DNA of 64,000 nt from Tessaracoccus aquimaris (GTDB taxonomy: Bacteria; Actinomycetota; Actinomycetes; Propionibacteriales; Propionibacteriaceae): contig NZ_CP019606.1 in assembly GCF_001997345.1 (NCBI RefSeq), positions 1,674,001 to 1,738,000 on the forward strand, given 5' to 3'. The notes under the pieces are model-generated. The model saw nothing but the letters and a program-made list of their open reading frames with translations. It did not search any database and was not told the DNA's origin. Position numbers and translations under genes: made by a program. Positions 1-8,546 of this stretch are shown here, piece after piece. How positions within the stretch are numbered: position 1 is the stretch's first letter; each line of letters opens with the position of its first letter.

Positions 1-334
1 CGACCCGCTCGCGCCTGCGCAGCCAGCGCGACGCGTCGGCGAGGAACTGGTCGGTGGCGCGCACCATGTCGGCCGCGATCCGCTCGCTCGCGACGCCCGC
101 CTTCGCGGCGGGCGCGTAGACGCCGAAGTAGGCGGCCCATTCACCCAGTTCGGGCGCCGCTGCGGCGAGCAGTTCCCACGCATCGGTGCGGCCGCGGACG
201 CGGCGGGGCGAGGCGGCGATCACCGCGAGCGCGATCTGCTGCGCCGCGCGGTAGGCGACGCCGAACCGCGCCGCTGGCGGGTCGGCGTACTCGGCCTCGA
301 TGATGAGCCGCTGGGCATGGCTGAGGTCGATCAT
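1..334 (-). CDS. SAV_6107-type HEPN domain protein (3' end outside window)
   Basis: About 111 codons are visible and the gene runs off the left edge. It begins MIDLSHAQRLIIEAEYAD, and its ATG overlaps the stop of the preceding DUF6504 gene (TGATG), so the two are translationally coupled. The all-helical composition and the pattern of an N-terminal helix followed by a segment ending FGVYAPAAKAG resemble the small actinobacterial HEPN family typified by Streptomyces SAV_6107. HEPN proteins are often RNases or antitoxin partners, but no RxxxxH catalytic motif is visible in this part, so a nuclease role is not claimed. The upstream SOS box suggests DNA-damage control of the pair. Confidence 0.7.
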   Translation of the reverse strand, partial: MIDLSHAQRLIIEAEYADPPAARFGVAYRAAQQIALAVIAASPRRVRGRTDAWELLAAAAPELGEWAAYFGVYAPAAKAGVASERIAADMVRATDQFLADASRWLRRRERV

Positions 335-636
335 CAGTCGAGCACCGCCTGCAGCACCCAGTCCTGCGCGTCGACGGTGCGGGCCAGTTCGTAGACGCCG
401 CGGTGCCCGCCGTTGCCCGCCTCCACCCTCCACACCTCGCGCTCGCCGAGCGGATCGGCTCCGTCCGCCTCGACGGCCTCTCCCCGGAGCGCGCGGGCCT
501 GTTGGCCTGACCACCAGGGCGTCGCCCTGCTCCACCTGCCCTGGACCTCCTTGACCAGCAGCAGCCTGTCGCGCCAGATGAACTGGCGCGGCTGGTCCGA
601 AAACAGCACGTGGATGGGTTCGTCGTAGGTACGCAT
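334..636 (-). CDS. DUF6504 family protein
   Basis: This 100-residue protein starts MRTYDEPIHVLFSDQPRQF. That matches the DUF6504 pattern, in which an MRxYDEPIxV start is followed by a W-R-rich beta-strand core (FIWRDRLLLVKEV, then VWRVEA). The ATG has GGGAGGC just upstream. The function of the family is unknown; I recall it near the DnaE2/ImuB mutasome genes in actinobacteria, but those genes are not in this window. The promoter region about 145 bp upstream holds a near-perfect LexA site, so I infer SOS induction. The 3' end overlaps the HEPN gene. Confidence 0.8.
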   Translation of the reverse strand: MRTYDEPIHVLFSDQPRQFIWRDRLLLVKEVQGRWSRATPWWSGQQARALRGEAVEADGADPLGEREVWRVEAGNGGHRGVYELARTVDAQDWVLQAVLD

Positions 637-677
637 GGCCGCCTCCCGGGGATCGTTCGATTCTTCGAAAACTGCTC

Positions 678-716
678 ATTCGACCCGGGAGCCCCGGACC
701 GGCGTGGGGGTCGAAT
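678..716. repeat. 9-bp inverted repeat in the DUF6504 leader
   Basis: ATTCGACCC (678-686) and GGGTCGAAT (708-716) are exact reverse complements separated by 21 G/C-rich bases. They lie in the presumed 5' leader of the DUF6504 gene, between the SOS promoter and the start codon. This could be an RNA hairpin or a regulator site. It has no U-tract and does not look like a terminator. Confidence 0.4.
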
Positions 717-780
717 CCACGCCGGGCCGGGGCGGCCCATACCCGTTTCGCCTGTTCACACCAGAGCTTCCCCGAACTAA

Positions 781-836
781 TCGAACAGGCGTTCGGATGA
801 AGACAACTATAGGCTCCCCCTCCGACAAGACGTCAA
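781..836 (-). promoter_or_regulatory. LexA (SOS) box overlapping a leftward promoter
   Basis: TCGAACAGGCGTTCGG (781-796) matches the actinobacterial SOS consensus TCGAACnnnnGTTCGA at all but the last position. Reading leftward, TTGACG (836-831) and TATAGT (811-806) form a -35/-10 pair with a 19-bp spacer, so the LexA box sits right at or after the expected transcription start near 799. LexA bound there would block transcription toward the DUF6504-HEPN pair. The rightward NADAR gene is also within reach but has no matching promoter geometry. Confidence 0.7.
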
Positions 837-983
837 GCCCAACGCGAAGAATTGTGGATAACGCAAAAGTTCTGTCCACAGGCATGGGTCCGGTGGCAAC
901 GGCCCGGCCCGCCGGCCTATGACCGGGCATGGGAGGCCGCGTTGTCCGGGCGTGGCGCTACTGTCCAGGAAGGAGGGGAAGCG

Positions 984-1562
984 ATGGCAACCGATCGGGA
1001 ACGTGTACTGCTCGACGCGGCGATCGCGCGCGCCGCGAGCGGTGCGGAACCGGACCCGTTGCTGTTCTGGGGACACACCGGGCGAGCAGGCCAGGTCGGC
1101 CGGGAGTGTCTGAGCCAGTGGTACCCGGCCACCTTCGACGTCGACGGCGTCCGCTACGCCAACGCCGAGCAGTACATGATGGCGGGCAAGGCCCGCGTCT
1201 TCTGCGACGAGGAGGCGCTTGCCGCGATCCTCGCCGCCGACTCCCCCGAGGAGATGAAGCGCCTCGGGCGCAAGGTGCGCGGCTACGACCGGGAGCGTTG
1301 GGAGGCGGCGCGCTTCGCGATCGTGGTCGAGGGAAACGCCGCCAAGTTCGGCAGCCACGACGTGCTGCGCGGCTTCCTCCTCGACACCGGCGACCGCCTG
1401 ATCGTCGAGGCATCGCCGGCGGATCGGGTCTGGGGCATCGGCCTCGCGGCCTCGGACGAGCGCGCGGGCGATCCGCGTCGGTGGCGGGGGCTCAACCTCC
1501 TCGGCTTCGCGCTGATGGAGGCACGCGCCACGCTCCGCGCGGCCGACGCCGGGGGCGACTGA
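984..1562 (+). CDS. NADAR family protein (YbiA-like)
   Basis: This 192-residue protein has the NADAR hallmarks: LLFWGHTG near the N-terminus, LSQWYPATF, then YANAEQYMMAGKARVF, and a late WGIGLAASD. YbiA-type NADAR enzymes hydrolyse the N-glycosidic bond of early riboflavin-pathway intermediates, and other members remove ADP-ribose. The start is set by a strong AGGAGGG at 971-977, seven bases before ATG 984; an in-frame extension upstream has no ribosome site. It is followed by the degenerate Rossmann gene on the same strand after 57 bp. Which substrate this member uses cannot be told from sequence. Confidence 0.85.
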   Translation: MATDRERVLLDAAIARAASGAEPDPLLFWGHTGRAGQVGRECLSQWYPATFDVDGVRYANAEQYMMAGKARVFCDEEALAAILAADSPEEMKRLGRKVRGYDRERWEAARFAIVVEGNAAKFGSHDVLRGFLLDTGDRLIVEASPADRVWGIGLAASDERAGDPRRWRGLNLLGFALMEARATLRAADAGGD

Positions 1563-1619
1563 CCCGGGCCAACCGTGGCATCATGGGCGCGCCCGCAGCG
1601 ATGACGTGAGGAGGCGGCG

Positions 1620-2564
1620 ATGGCGAAGGTGAGCGTCCGCGGCGCGACGCTGGCGGCGATGGCGGCGTCGGCGCGCCTGGCTCGCCTCGGGCACGAGGTG
1701 ACGCTTGTCACCGACGGGTTTCCCATCGACCGCGCGCTGGACGACGCCTCCCCCGTCATCGCGCTGCCCGCCACCTGGAAGGACCTCTTCAAGAAGTCCG
1801 GCGGCCACCTGCAGGCCGAACTCAACCGCGCGGGTCTGGAACTGGTGGAGGCGCCGCCGCCGCGCCACGTGCTCTCCGACGGCACGGTGCTCGACCTGCC
1901 GACCGAGCGCGGCCCGCAGTTCCGCGCCGTCCGCGACGCGCTCGGCGAGCAGGTCGCGGTCGCCTGGCGCGACCGCCTCGACGACCTCGACACCCTCTGG
2001 CACGCCTTCCGCAGGCACGCGCTGGAGGGCAACGAAGCGGTGGTCACCGACGAGCAGCGACGCGCGCTGTGGCTCGAGCGCACCGTCGCCGACGTCGCCG
2101 CGCCGCTCGGCCCGCTTGCCGATCTCGCGCTGCGCCTGGTCGACGACCCTGCCTCCCCCGCGCTGCTGGCGCTGCCTCTTGTGGTCGAGCGCTCCTTCGG
2201 GCGCTGGCACCTGGTCGACGGCGACGCCACCCCGCAGCCCGCCTCCCGGCTGCTCGGCCTACTCCTCGACCGGATGGCCGAGCGGGGCGTCACGCTCGCA
2301 GACGACGCCGACGGCGCGGCGGACATCGACTGTCGCCAGCCCACGCCGCTGGCCCAACCGGTCAGCGCGGAGCAGTGGCTGGCGCTTCCCCCGATCGTCG
2401 GGGCCGACGGCGCGCTGCGCGCCTCGGCGGCCTCGCCCGCGGGGCGCGAGCCGTGGGCGCAGTTGGGCAGCGCCGCGCTGGCCGTCTACGAACTGCATGA
2501 GCGGTTGACGGGCGAGGACTGCCGCCCCACCAACGTCGCCTTCACGATGCCGCGGCTACCCTGA
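1620..2564 (+). CDS. Degenerate phytoene-desaturase/FAD-oxidoreductase-like protein
   Basis: The 314-residue product opens MAKVSVRGATLAAMAASARL followed by ARLGHEVTLVT. This has the layout of the first beta-alpha-beta unit of a CrtI/protoporphyrinogen-oxidase-like flavoprotein, but the GxGxxG dinucleotide loop is replaced by RGATLAA. The middle (AFRRHALEGNEAV, LERTVADVAAPLGPLADLALR) resembles the substrate-domain helices of such proteins. A GAGGAGG site precedes the ATG. It may be a non-catalytic relative or an uncharacterised actinobacterial protein; no function is assigned. Its last 9 bases overlap the convergent ccdA gene. Confidence 0.6.
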   Translation: MAKVSVRGATLAAMAASARLARLGHEVTLVTDGFPIDRALDDASPVIALPATWKDLFKKSGGHLQAELNRAGLELVEAPPPRHVLSDGTVLDLPTERGPQFRAVRDALGEQVAVAWRDRLDDLDTLWHAFRRHALEGNEAVVTDEQRRALWLERTVADVAAPLGPLADLALRLVDDPASPALLALPLVVERSFGRWHLVDGDATPQPASRLLGLLLDRMAERGVTLADDADGAADIDCRQPTPLAQPVSAEQWLALPPIVGADGALRASAASPAGREPWAQLGSAALAVYELHERLTGEDCRPTNVAFTMPRLP

Positions 2565-3373
2565 GCCCTCGTCGCCCTTCGGACGGGACAGCCAGCGCCA
2601 CGCGATGAGCCCGACCACGACGGCGGCCAGGGCGAGCATCACGAAGTCGGGGATGGCCTCGCCGACGCCGCGCAGCCAGTTCTCCACCCTGTACTGCTCG
2701 GTCGCTCCGAGGATGCCGCCCAGCGCGGAGGTCGCGTCGGTGAGCAGGAACAGCAGGCCGACGGCGACGAACAGCGCGCCGGAGACCAGCCCGATCACCG
2801 ACGTGGTGAACGGGCCGAGCTTCACCGGCCTCGGCTTCAGCCGCTCCCCAGCTTGAACCGTTCCCACACCAGGGCGAGCAGCACGAGCGGCACCACCATG
2901 CCGGCGCCGAAGGCGGCAAGCAGCACCGCGCCGTACAGCGGGCTGCCGCCGACCGCGGCGACCGTCAGCACGGCGCCGAGCAGCGGCCCGGTGCAGGCAC
3001 CCGCGAGCCCGTAGGTCGCGCCGAGCAGGATCGCGCCGACGGCGGAGCGCGGGTCGCCGCGCTGCGCGATGCCGGGGATGGGGATCCGGATGCCGAGCGC
3101 CGTGATCAGCCCGAACACGATCAGGATCGCGCCGCCGACCATCGACAGCGTGCCGCGGTGCACCGTCACCAGCGACCCGAGCGCTCCCGCGCCCAGGCCG
3201 AGCGGCACGAGCGTCAGCAGCAGCCCCAGGTAGAACAGGCCGGTGCGGGCGAGCAGCTTCGCTCGGTCGCCGTTGAAGGCGTAGGCGAAGAAGGCGGGCA
3301 GCAGCAGCGCGGCGCAGGGGCTGAGGATCGCGGCGACCCCTCCGAGGAAGGCGCCTGCGTAACCGATCAGCAT
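2556..3373 (-). CDS. ccdA: CcdA/DsbD-type thiol transporter (one frameshift)
   Basis: The N-terminal 178 residues are a six-helix CcdA-like domain with LSPCAALLLPAF and TYGLAGACTGP, whose two cysteines shuttle reducing equivalents across the membrane. The frame breaks at a CCCC run (2846-2849 on the plus strand). Adding one base joins KLG directly to ERLKPRPVKLGPF plus two more membrane segments (SVIGLVSGALFVAVGLLFLL, MLALAAVVVGLIAW), giving a 272-residue protein like other actinobacterial CcdA homologues. Its ATG overlaps the stop of the DsbA gene (TGATG), so the pair is coupled. The break is probably a sequencing error. Confidence 0.8.
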
Positions 3374-4149
3374 CAGTCGACCAGCGCGACCTGCTGCGCG
3401 ATCAGCTTCTGGAAATACTCGAGCGGCTGGGCTCCCGAGACGAACTCGGAGCCGACCACGAACGAAGGCGTCGACGTCAGCCCGAAGCCCTGCGCCTCCG
3501 CGGAGTCGGCGGCGACGGCCTCCGCGTGGGCGGGGTCTGCCCAGTCGGTCGTGAACTGTTCGACGTCGAGGCCGAGCTTTTCGACGATGCCGAAGACCAG
3601 GTCGTCCGGGATGTCGGGGTGGCCCTGGTTGGGCAGCGCGACGTACAACTCGTGCGCGAACTCGAAGTACTTGCCCTGCACGCCCGCGGCGCGGGCGGCG
3701 GTGGCGGCGCGGATCGACTCGTCGCCGAAGATCGCGAGGTCACGGAACTCGACGCGCAGCGTGCCGTCGTCGATCAGCGGCTGTAGCGCGGGAAGCGTCT
3801 CCTCGGCGAACACCGAGCAGAAGGGGCAGCGGTAGTCGGCCCATTCCGTCAGCACGATCTTCGCGTCGACGCGGCCCATCGCCAGCGGATCGGCGGGGTC
3901 GCGCTTTGGCAGGTCCTCCAGGAAGAAGCGCTGCAGTTCGGCCTGCTCGGCCGTCGGCTCCCCGGTCTCCACCGTCACGGGCGGCTGCGTCTCGGCGTTC
4001 GCGGCGGGCGTCGTCTGCTCCTGCTGCGGCGCGGCCTGCGAGCCGCCCATCTGCATCTGGGCGATCACCCCGATCAGGGCGATGATCACCACCAGCATGG
4101 CGACGATTGTGATCTTGTACCCGTTGGTGTTTGCGGGCGCGGAGGACAT
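3373..4149 (-). CDS. Membrane-anchored DsbA-family thiol:disulfide oxidoreductase
   Basis: A single N-terminal membrane anchor (about residues 12-30) and a Pro/Gln/Glu-rich linker lead into a thioredoxin-fold domain. The active site is CPFC at residues 108-111 (TEWADYRCPFCSVF) and the cis-proline loop is TSTPSFVVG. The length, 258 residues, fits the extracellular DsbA/DSBA-like actinobacterial family. It is the first gene of a two-gene unit with the CcdA homologue, which would supply electrons, so an isomerase or reductase role outside the membrane is as likely as an oxidase role. Confidence 0.9.
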   Translation of the reverse strand: MSSAPANTNGYKITIVAMLVVIIALIGVIAQMQMGGSQAAPQQEQTTPAANAETQPPVTVETGEPTAEQAELQRFFLEDLPKRDPADPLAMGRVDAKIVLTEWADYRCPFCSVFAEETLPALQPLIDDGTLRVEFRDLAIFGDESIRAATAARAAGVQGKYFEFAHELYVALPNQGHPDIPDDLVFGIVEKLGLDVEQFTTDWADPAHAEAVAADSAEAQGFGLTSTPSFVVGSEFVSGAQPLEYFQKLIAQQVALVD

Positions 4150-4290
4150 GCGATCAACTCATTCTGGGTCGGGTTCGGCGGTATCCACTGTGCCTTAGGC
4201 GAACAAGCGTCGCCAACTGGGGGTTGGTCACCGCGCGGAACCCCACGTCGATCGGTAGTAAGCTTGACTGTCTGTCTCAACCGAGGATGA

Positions 4291-6498
4291 GTGGTTTTGA
4301 GTACTTCGCGCGCCGACCTGAATCGCGAGATCGCCCTTGAACAGGCCCACGTCGACAGGGTGTACGACAACCTCGACGCCGCAACGGCCAGCGCCAAGTC
4401 GCTGGCCGAGCAGGGCCGCGAGATCTATCGCTCCGACCGCACCGGATGGACGCGCGAGGAGGACGGCACCGCGCTGTTCGAGCGCGACGCGTTCGCCTAC
4501 CAGGCCGCGCGCCGGCTCGCGATCCTGGACGCGGAGCATGAGGGCCTCGTCTTTGGCCGGATCGATCTGGCCAAGGACGACGAGGCGCGCTACATCGGGC
4601 GCATCGGCGTGCGGGACTCCGACTACGAGCCCCTCGTGATCGACTGGCGCGCCCCCGCCGCGGAGGCCTTCTACCGTGCCACCCCTGCCGAGCCGATGGG
4701 CGTGATCCGCCGCCGCGTGCTGCGCTGCCGCGACGACAAGGTGATCGGCCTCGAGGACGACCTGCTCGATTCCTCGGCGGACACCGCGCTGCCGATCATC
4801 GGCGAGGGCGCCCTGATGGCGTCCCTGACCCGCGCCCGAGGGCGCACCATGAAGGACATCGTCGCCACCATCCAGGCCGAGCAGGACGAGGCGATCCGCG
4901 CCCCCTATCAGGGCGTCACGATCATCGCGGGCGGTCCAGGCACCGGCAAGACGGTGGTCGCGCTGCACCGCGCCGCCTACCTGCTCTACACCAACCGGGC
5001 GAGGCTGGAGCGCGGCGGCGTGCTCGTCGTCGGCCCGTCAAACGTCTTCATGAACTACATCGAGCGGGTGCTGCCGAGCCTCGGCGAGGACACGGTCACA
5101 CTCAAGGCCATCGGCAGCGTCGCCGCCGACGTGCTCGGCATGTCGAGCGAGCGGATGGACCAGGCAGAGGCGGCAACGGTCAAGGGCAGCCTCGCGATGG
5201 TGGCGGTGCTGCGCCGCCTGGTGCGGACCCCGCTGATCGACCACCCGGACGCACTGCGGGTGCGGGTCACGGTCAAGGGAGAGGTCCTTGGCCTCGAGGC
5301 GCGCGAGCTGGGCCGGATCCGAGACCAGGTCCTCGCGCAGACCAAGCTGAACCGCGGCCGCGACCTCGCCCTCAAACTGGTGATCGCCGCGCTCAAGGCC
5401 AAGTTCCCCGAGGACGTCGGGATCGAACCGGCCGAACTGGACGAGAGGGTGCGTGAGCACCCGAGCCTCGCCATGTTCATGAACGCGTGGTGGCCCGCGC
5501 TGAGCGCGCCGCGTGTGCTCGCCCGGCTGTCCGACCCCGAACTGACCGGACGCGTCGCCACCAGCCTGACCGCGGAGCAGCGCGCGGCGCTGACCGCCTC
5601 CTACGGTTGGTTGCGCGGCTCCGAGGCCGATGCAGACAACCTGAAGGGCTGGTCGATCGCCGACATGGCGCTGCTCGACGAACTGGTCTCGATCCTCGGG
5701 CCGGTCCCGGAGGACAGGGACGCCGACGTCGACGTCTTCCTCGAGGGCGGCGACGTCGCGGAGGTGCTGACCACCGCCGACCTGCTGCGTTTCGAGCGCA
5801 CCGAGGACCCCGACGAGGACCCGCAGACCACCTACGCGCACATCCTCGTCGACGAGGGCCAGGACGTCACCCCCATGCAGTGGCGGATGCTGCGCCGCCG
5901 CGGGCCGCAGTCGTCGTGGACGATCGTCGGCGACCCCGCGCAGAGTTCCTACCCGTACCCGGAGGAGACGGCAAAGGCCCTCGACGAACTGATCGGGCGG
6001 GCGCAGCGCCGCACCTTCACCATGTCGACCAACTACCGCTCCCCCAGCGAGGTGTTCGACCTGGCCGCGAAGGTCATCACCAAGGTCTACCCGGACGCGG
6101 AACTGCCGAAGGCGGTGCGCTCCACCGGCATCGAGCCGAGGCTGGAGGCGACCACCGCGGCCGACCTACCTGCGGCGCTGCGCGGCATCCTGCTCGACCT
6201 CGCGGGCCAGGTCAACGGCACCATCGGCATCGTGGTGCCCCCGTCGCGCCTCAGCGAGGTCCAACTGCTGCTGATGGGCGACGACCGGCTTGCCGCGTTC
6301 GAGGACCGGCTGATCGTCGTCACGGCGCTGCAGGCGAAGGGCCTCGAGTACGACGGCGTCGTGGTCGTCTCGCCCGACGAGATCGTCGCGGAGGCGCCCG
6401 GCGGGGTGCGGGTGCTCTACGTCGCGCTGACCCGCGCCACGCAGCGCCTCGTCACCCTCGACGTCGACACCTCCAAATGGCGGAGCCTGCTCGACTGA
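4291..6498 (+). CDS. helD: HelD-type RNA polymerase recycling ATPase
   Basis: This 735-residue UvrD/Rep-like helicase has the HelD layout. An N-terminal helical arm (residues 1-50, EQAHVDRVYDNLDAATASAK) would enter the RNA polymerase secondary channel. Next come YIGRIGVRD and PLVIDWRAPAAEAFYRA, Walker A GGPGTGKT at 214-221, Walker B ILVDEGQD, and the motifs IVGDPAQSSYP, NYRSPSEVF and LYVALTRATQRL. HelD removes stalled RNA polymerase from DNA, and actinobacterial homologues can give rifamycin tolerance. The start is GTG 4291, with TTG 4297 as an alternative. No rifamycin-associated element is visible upstream. Confidence 0.92.
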   Translation: MVLSTSRADLNREIALEQAHVDRVYDNLDAATASAKSLAEQGREIYRSDRTGWTREEDGTALFERDAFAYQAARRLAILDAEHEGLVFGRIDLAKDDEARYIGRIGVRDSDYEPLVIDWRAPAAEAFYRATPAEPMGVIRRRVLRCRDDKVIGLEDDLLDSSADTALPIIGEGALMASLTRARGRTMKDIVATIQAEQDEAIRAPYQGVTIIAGGPGTGKTVVALHRAAYLLYTNRARLERGGVLVVGPSNVFMNYIERVLPSLGEDTVTLKAIGSVAADVLGMSSERMDQAEAATVKGSLAMVAVLRRLVRTPLIDHPDALRVRVTVKGEVLGLEARELGRIRDQVLAQTKLNRGRDLALKLVIAALKAKFPEDVGIEPAELDERVREHPSLAMFMNAWWPALSAPRVLARLSDPELTGRVATSLTAEQRAALTASYGWLRGSEADADNLKGWSIADMALLDELVSILGPVPEDRDADVDVFLEGGDVAEVLTTADLLRFERTEDPDEDPQTTYAHILVDEGQDVTPMQWRMLRRRGPQSSWTIVGDPAQSSYPYPEETAKALDELIGRAQRRTFTMSTNYRSPSEVFDLAAKVITKVYPDAELPKAVRSTGIEPRLEATTAADLPAALRGILLDLAGQVNGTIGIVVPPSRLSEVQLLLMGDDRLAAFEDRLIVVTALQAKGLEYDGVVVVSPDEIVAEAPGGVRVLYVALTRATQRLVTLDVDTSKWRSLLD

Positions 6499-6502
6499 CG
6501 GC

Positions 6503-7407
6503 TCAGTCGGTGTTCTCGCCCAGGTCGTCCTTCAGCCGGGCCAGCACCTCGCGGGTCGCCTTGGAACGGTTCTGCGTGAAGAACTGCAGCCCTGGGGCGC
6601 CCGCCGCGAGCAGGTCCCGGCAGAGCCCGAGCGCCGCGTCGAGGCCGATACCCCGGACCTCCTCCTTGGAGCCTGCGGCCCGCAGTCGGGCGACCAGGTC
6701 CTCCGGCAGGTCGCGGCCCGAGAGCGCCGCGAACCGCTCGATCTGCGTGATCACCGTCAGCGGCATGATGCCCGGGATGATCGGGACGGGGCAGCCGCGG
6801 GCGGCCATCCGGTCGGCCAACTCCCGATAGGGGCGCGCCTCGAAGAACAACTGCGTGATGGCGAACTCGGCGCCCGCCGCGACCTTCGCCTCGAGGATGT
6901 CGGCGTCCAACTCGGCGTCGTTGGACGTCTCGTGCGGGTTCGGGAAGGCGGCGACGCCGACGCAGAAGTCGCCCTGCTCCTTGACGAAGGCGACCAGTTC
7001 GGTCGCGTTGCAGAGGCCGTCGGGGTGCGCGGCCCACTCTCCCCCGCCCGGCATGTCGCCACGGATCGCCAGGATGTTGGTGACGCCCGCCTCGCGGTAG
7101 GCGGCCAGCGCCTCGGCGATGTCGGCCCTCGACTGGTCGACGCAGGTCAGGTGCCCCACCGTGACGGGCCCTCCTGACGCCGCGATCCTGCGGGTCGCGC
7201 GGATGGTCCTGTCCCGCCGCGACCCGTTGGCGCCGTAGGTGACGGACACGAAGTCCGGGAACAGCGGCGCAAGAGCGTCGACCGCCCTCCACAGGATCGG
7301 TTCCTCCTCGTCAGACCTCGGGGGAAGAACTCGAACGAGAAGAGGGGCCCTTGGGCCGAGGCGAGCATCTCGCCCACGGTCCCGGGTCGTGGATCGCGCG
7401 TGTGCAT
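6503..7407 (-). CDS. metF: Methylenetetrahydrofolate reductase MetF (one frameshift)
   Basis: MetF reduces 5,10-methylene-THF to 5-methyl-THF for methionine synthesis. The C-terminal 248 residues show the family segments FVSVTYGANGS, HLTCVDQSRADI, LAIRGDMPGGG, AEFAITQLFF and IPIIPGIMPL-like PIIPGIMPLTV. The N-terminal MHTRDPRPGTVGEM to FSFEFFP lies in another frame. One extra base in the GGGGG run at 7320-7324 (plus strand) restores FFPPRSDEEEPILWRAVDAL and gives 301 residues, normal for the family. The start, 7407, faces the polyprenyl synthase gene across only 48 bp. A sequencing error is more likely than loss of function. Confidence 0.9.
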
Positions 7408-7455
7408 GGCCCTAACAATAGGCAGTGGCGCGGACGGCTCGACTAAGCTGCCCAC

Positions 7456-8546
7456 GTGAGACAACCCCCTGATCCCACCGCCCCGCTGAACGACGGATTC
7501 CTGTCCGCGGTCGGCGAAACCATCGACGCGTTCCTGGCGGCCCAGCGGCCCCTGATCGACGAAGTGGGGGTGCCAGAACTGCTCCGCGTCGCCGAGCTCG
7601 CCACCTCGGGGGCAAGCGCCTGCGGCCCGCGTTCTGCTACTGGAGCCATGTCGCGGCGGCGGGGGTCCCCGACGACGACGCGCCGCTGCTCGCCGTCGCC
7701 TCCTCGCTCGACCTGCTGCACGTCAGCGCGTTGGTCCACGACGACCTGATCGACGACGCGGACACCCGCCGGGGGCAGCCTGCGGCCCACAAGCGCTTCG
7801 AGGCGTACCACACGCAGCGCGGCGGCCGCGGCGACAGGGCGGCGTTCGGCACGTCGTCGGCGATCCTGCTCGGCGACCTGCTGTTGATGTGGAGCCTCGA
7901 ACTGGCCGACGCGTCGGGCGCGCCGGGACTGGAGCGGACCCGTCCGCTCCTCAACGCGATGCGCGCGGAGGTGACTGCCGGGCAGTTCCTCGACGTGAGC
8001 GCCCAGTACCGCGTCACGGGAGCCGGAACCTTCGCAGACGAACTCGACGTGGCCCGGCGGGTGCTCGAGTTCAAGTCGGCCCGCTACTCCATCCGCCGCC
8101 CTGCCCAGATCGGCGCGTCGCTCGGCGGCGCGGACGAGGCGCTGCTCGGCGTGCTCGGCGAGTTCGGCTCGACCATCGGGCGCGCCTTCCAGTTACGCGA
8201 CGACCTGCTCGGCGTCTACGGCGACCCGGCGCTGACCGGCAAGCCATACGGCGGCGACATCCACGAGGGCAAGCGGACGGTGCTTGTGCTGACGGCGCTC
8301 GCCGAGGGGTCGCCCGCGGAGGCCGACGAACTGGCGCACCTGCTGGGCGCGACGGGCCTGACGGATCACGACATCACGCACGCCGCCAACCTGATCGCCT
8401 CCACCGGCGCGAAGGGCAGCGTCGAGGCGACCATCGAGTCCAACCTGCGGCACGCGGAGCGGCTGCTCGACTCGACGCCCATGACGAGGGAGGGTCGCAC
8501 CGCGCTTGCCGCCCTGGCCGAGCGGAGTGTGAACCGTGCCAGTTGA
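7456..8546 (+). CDS. idsA: Polyprenyl diphosphate synthase (one frameshift)
   Basis: This is an all-trans short- or medium-chain prenyl synthase. The first Asp-rich motif is HDDLIDDAD, and the second has the shortened form [10 protein letters not shown] typical of actinobacterial IdsA enzymes. [14 protein letters not shown] and GDIHEGKRT are also present. The N-terminal 51 residues are in a different frame. Adding one G in the GGGGG run at 7608-7612 gives the expected [18 protein letters not shown], with the KRLRP substrate-binding segment, and a 363-residue enzyme. It starts at GTG 7456 and overlaps the ATPase gene by 11 bp. The position next to metF matches the idsA2 locus of mycobacteria. 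Confidence 0.9.

Noticed and set aside
697..722. tRNA T-arm-like GGGGGTCGAATCCAC
   Set aside because: The T-loop is one base short of TTCGAAT spacing and no acceptor, D or anticodon arms can be folded around it.
2556..2867. A separate 103-residue membrane protein overlapping ccdA
   Set aside because: Adding one base to the CCCC run makes it the natural C-terminus of the CcdA homologue, matching full-length family members.
4200..4290. Possible rifamycin-associated element upstream of helD
   Set aside because: Only a 6-bp GGGGTT/AACCCC repeat with a 13-base spacer is present; the known element's core is absent.
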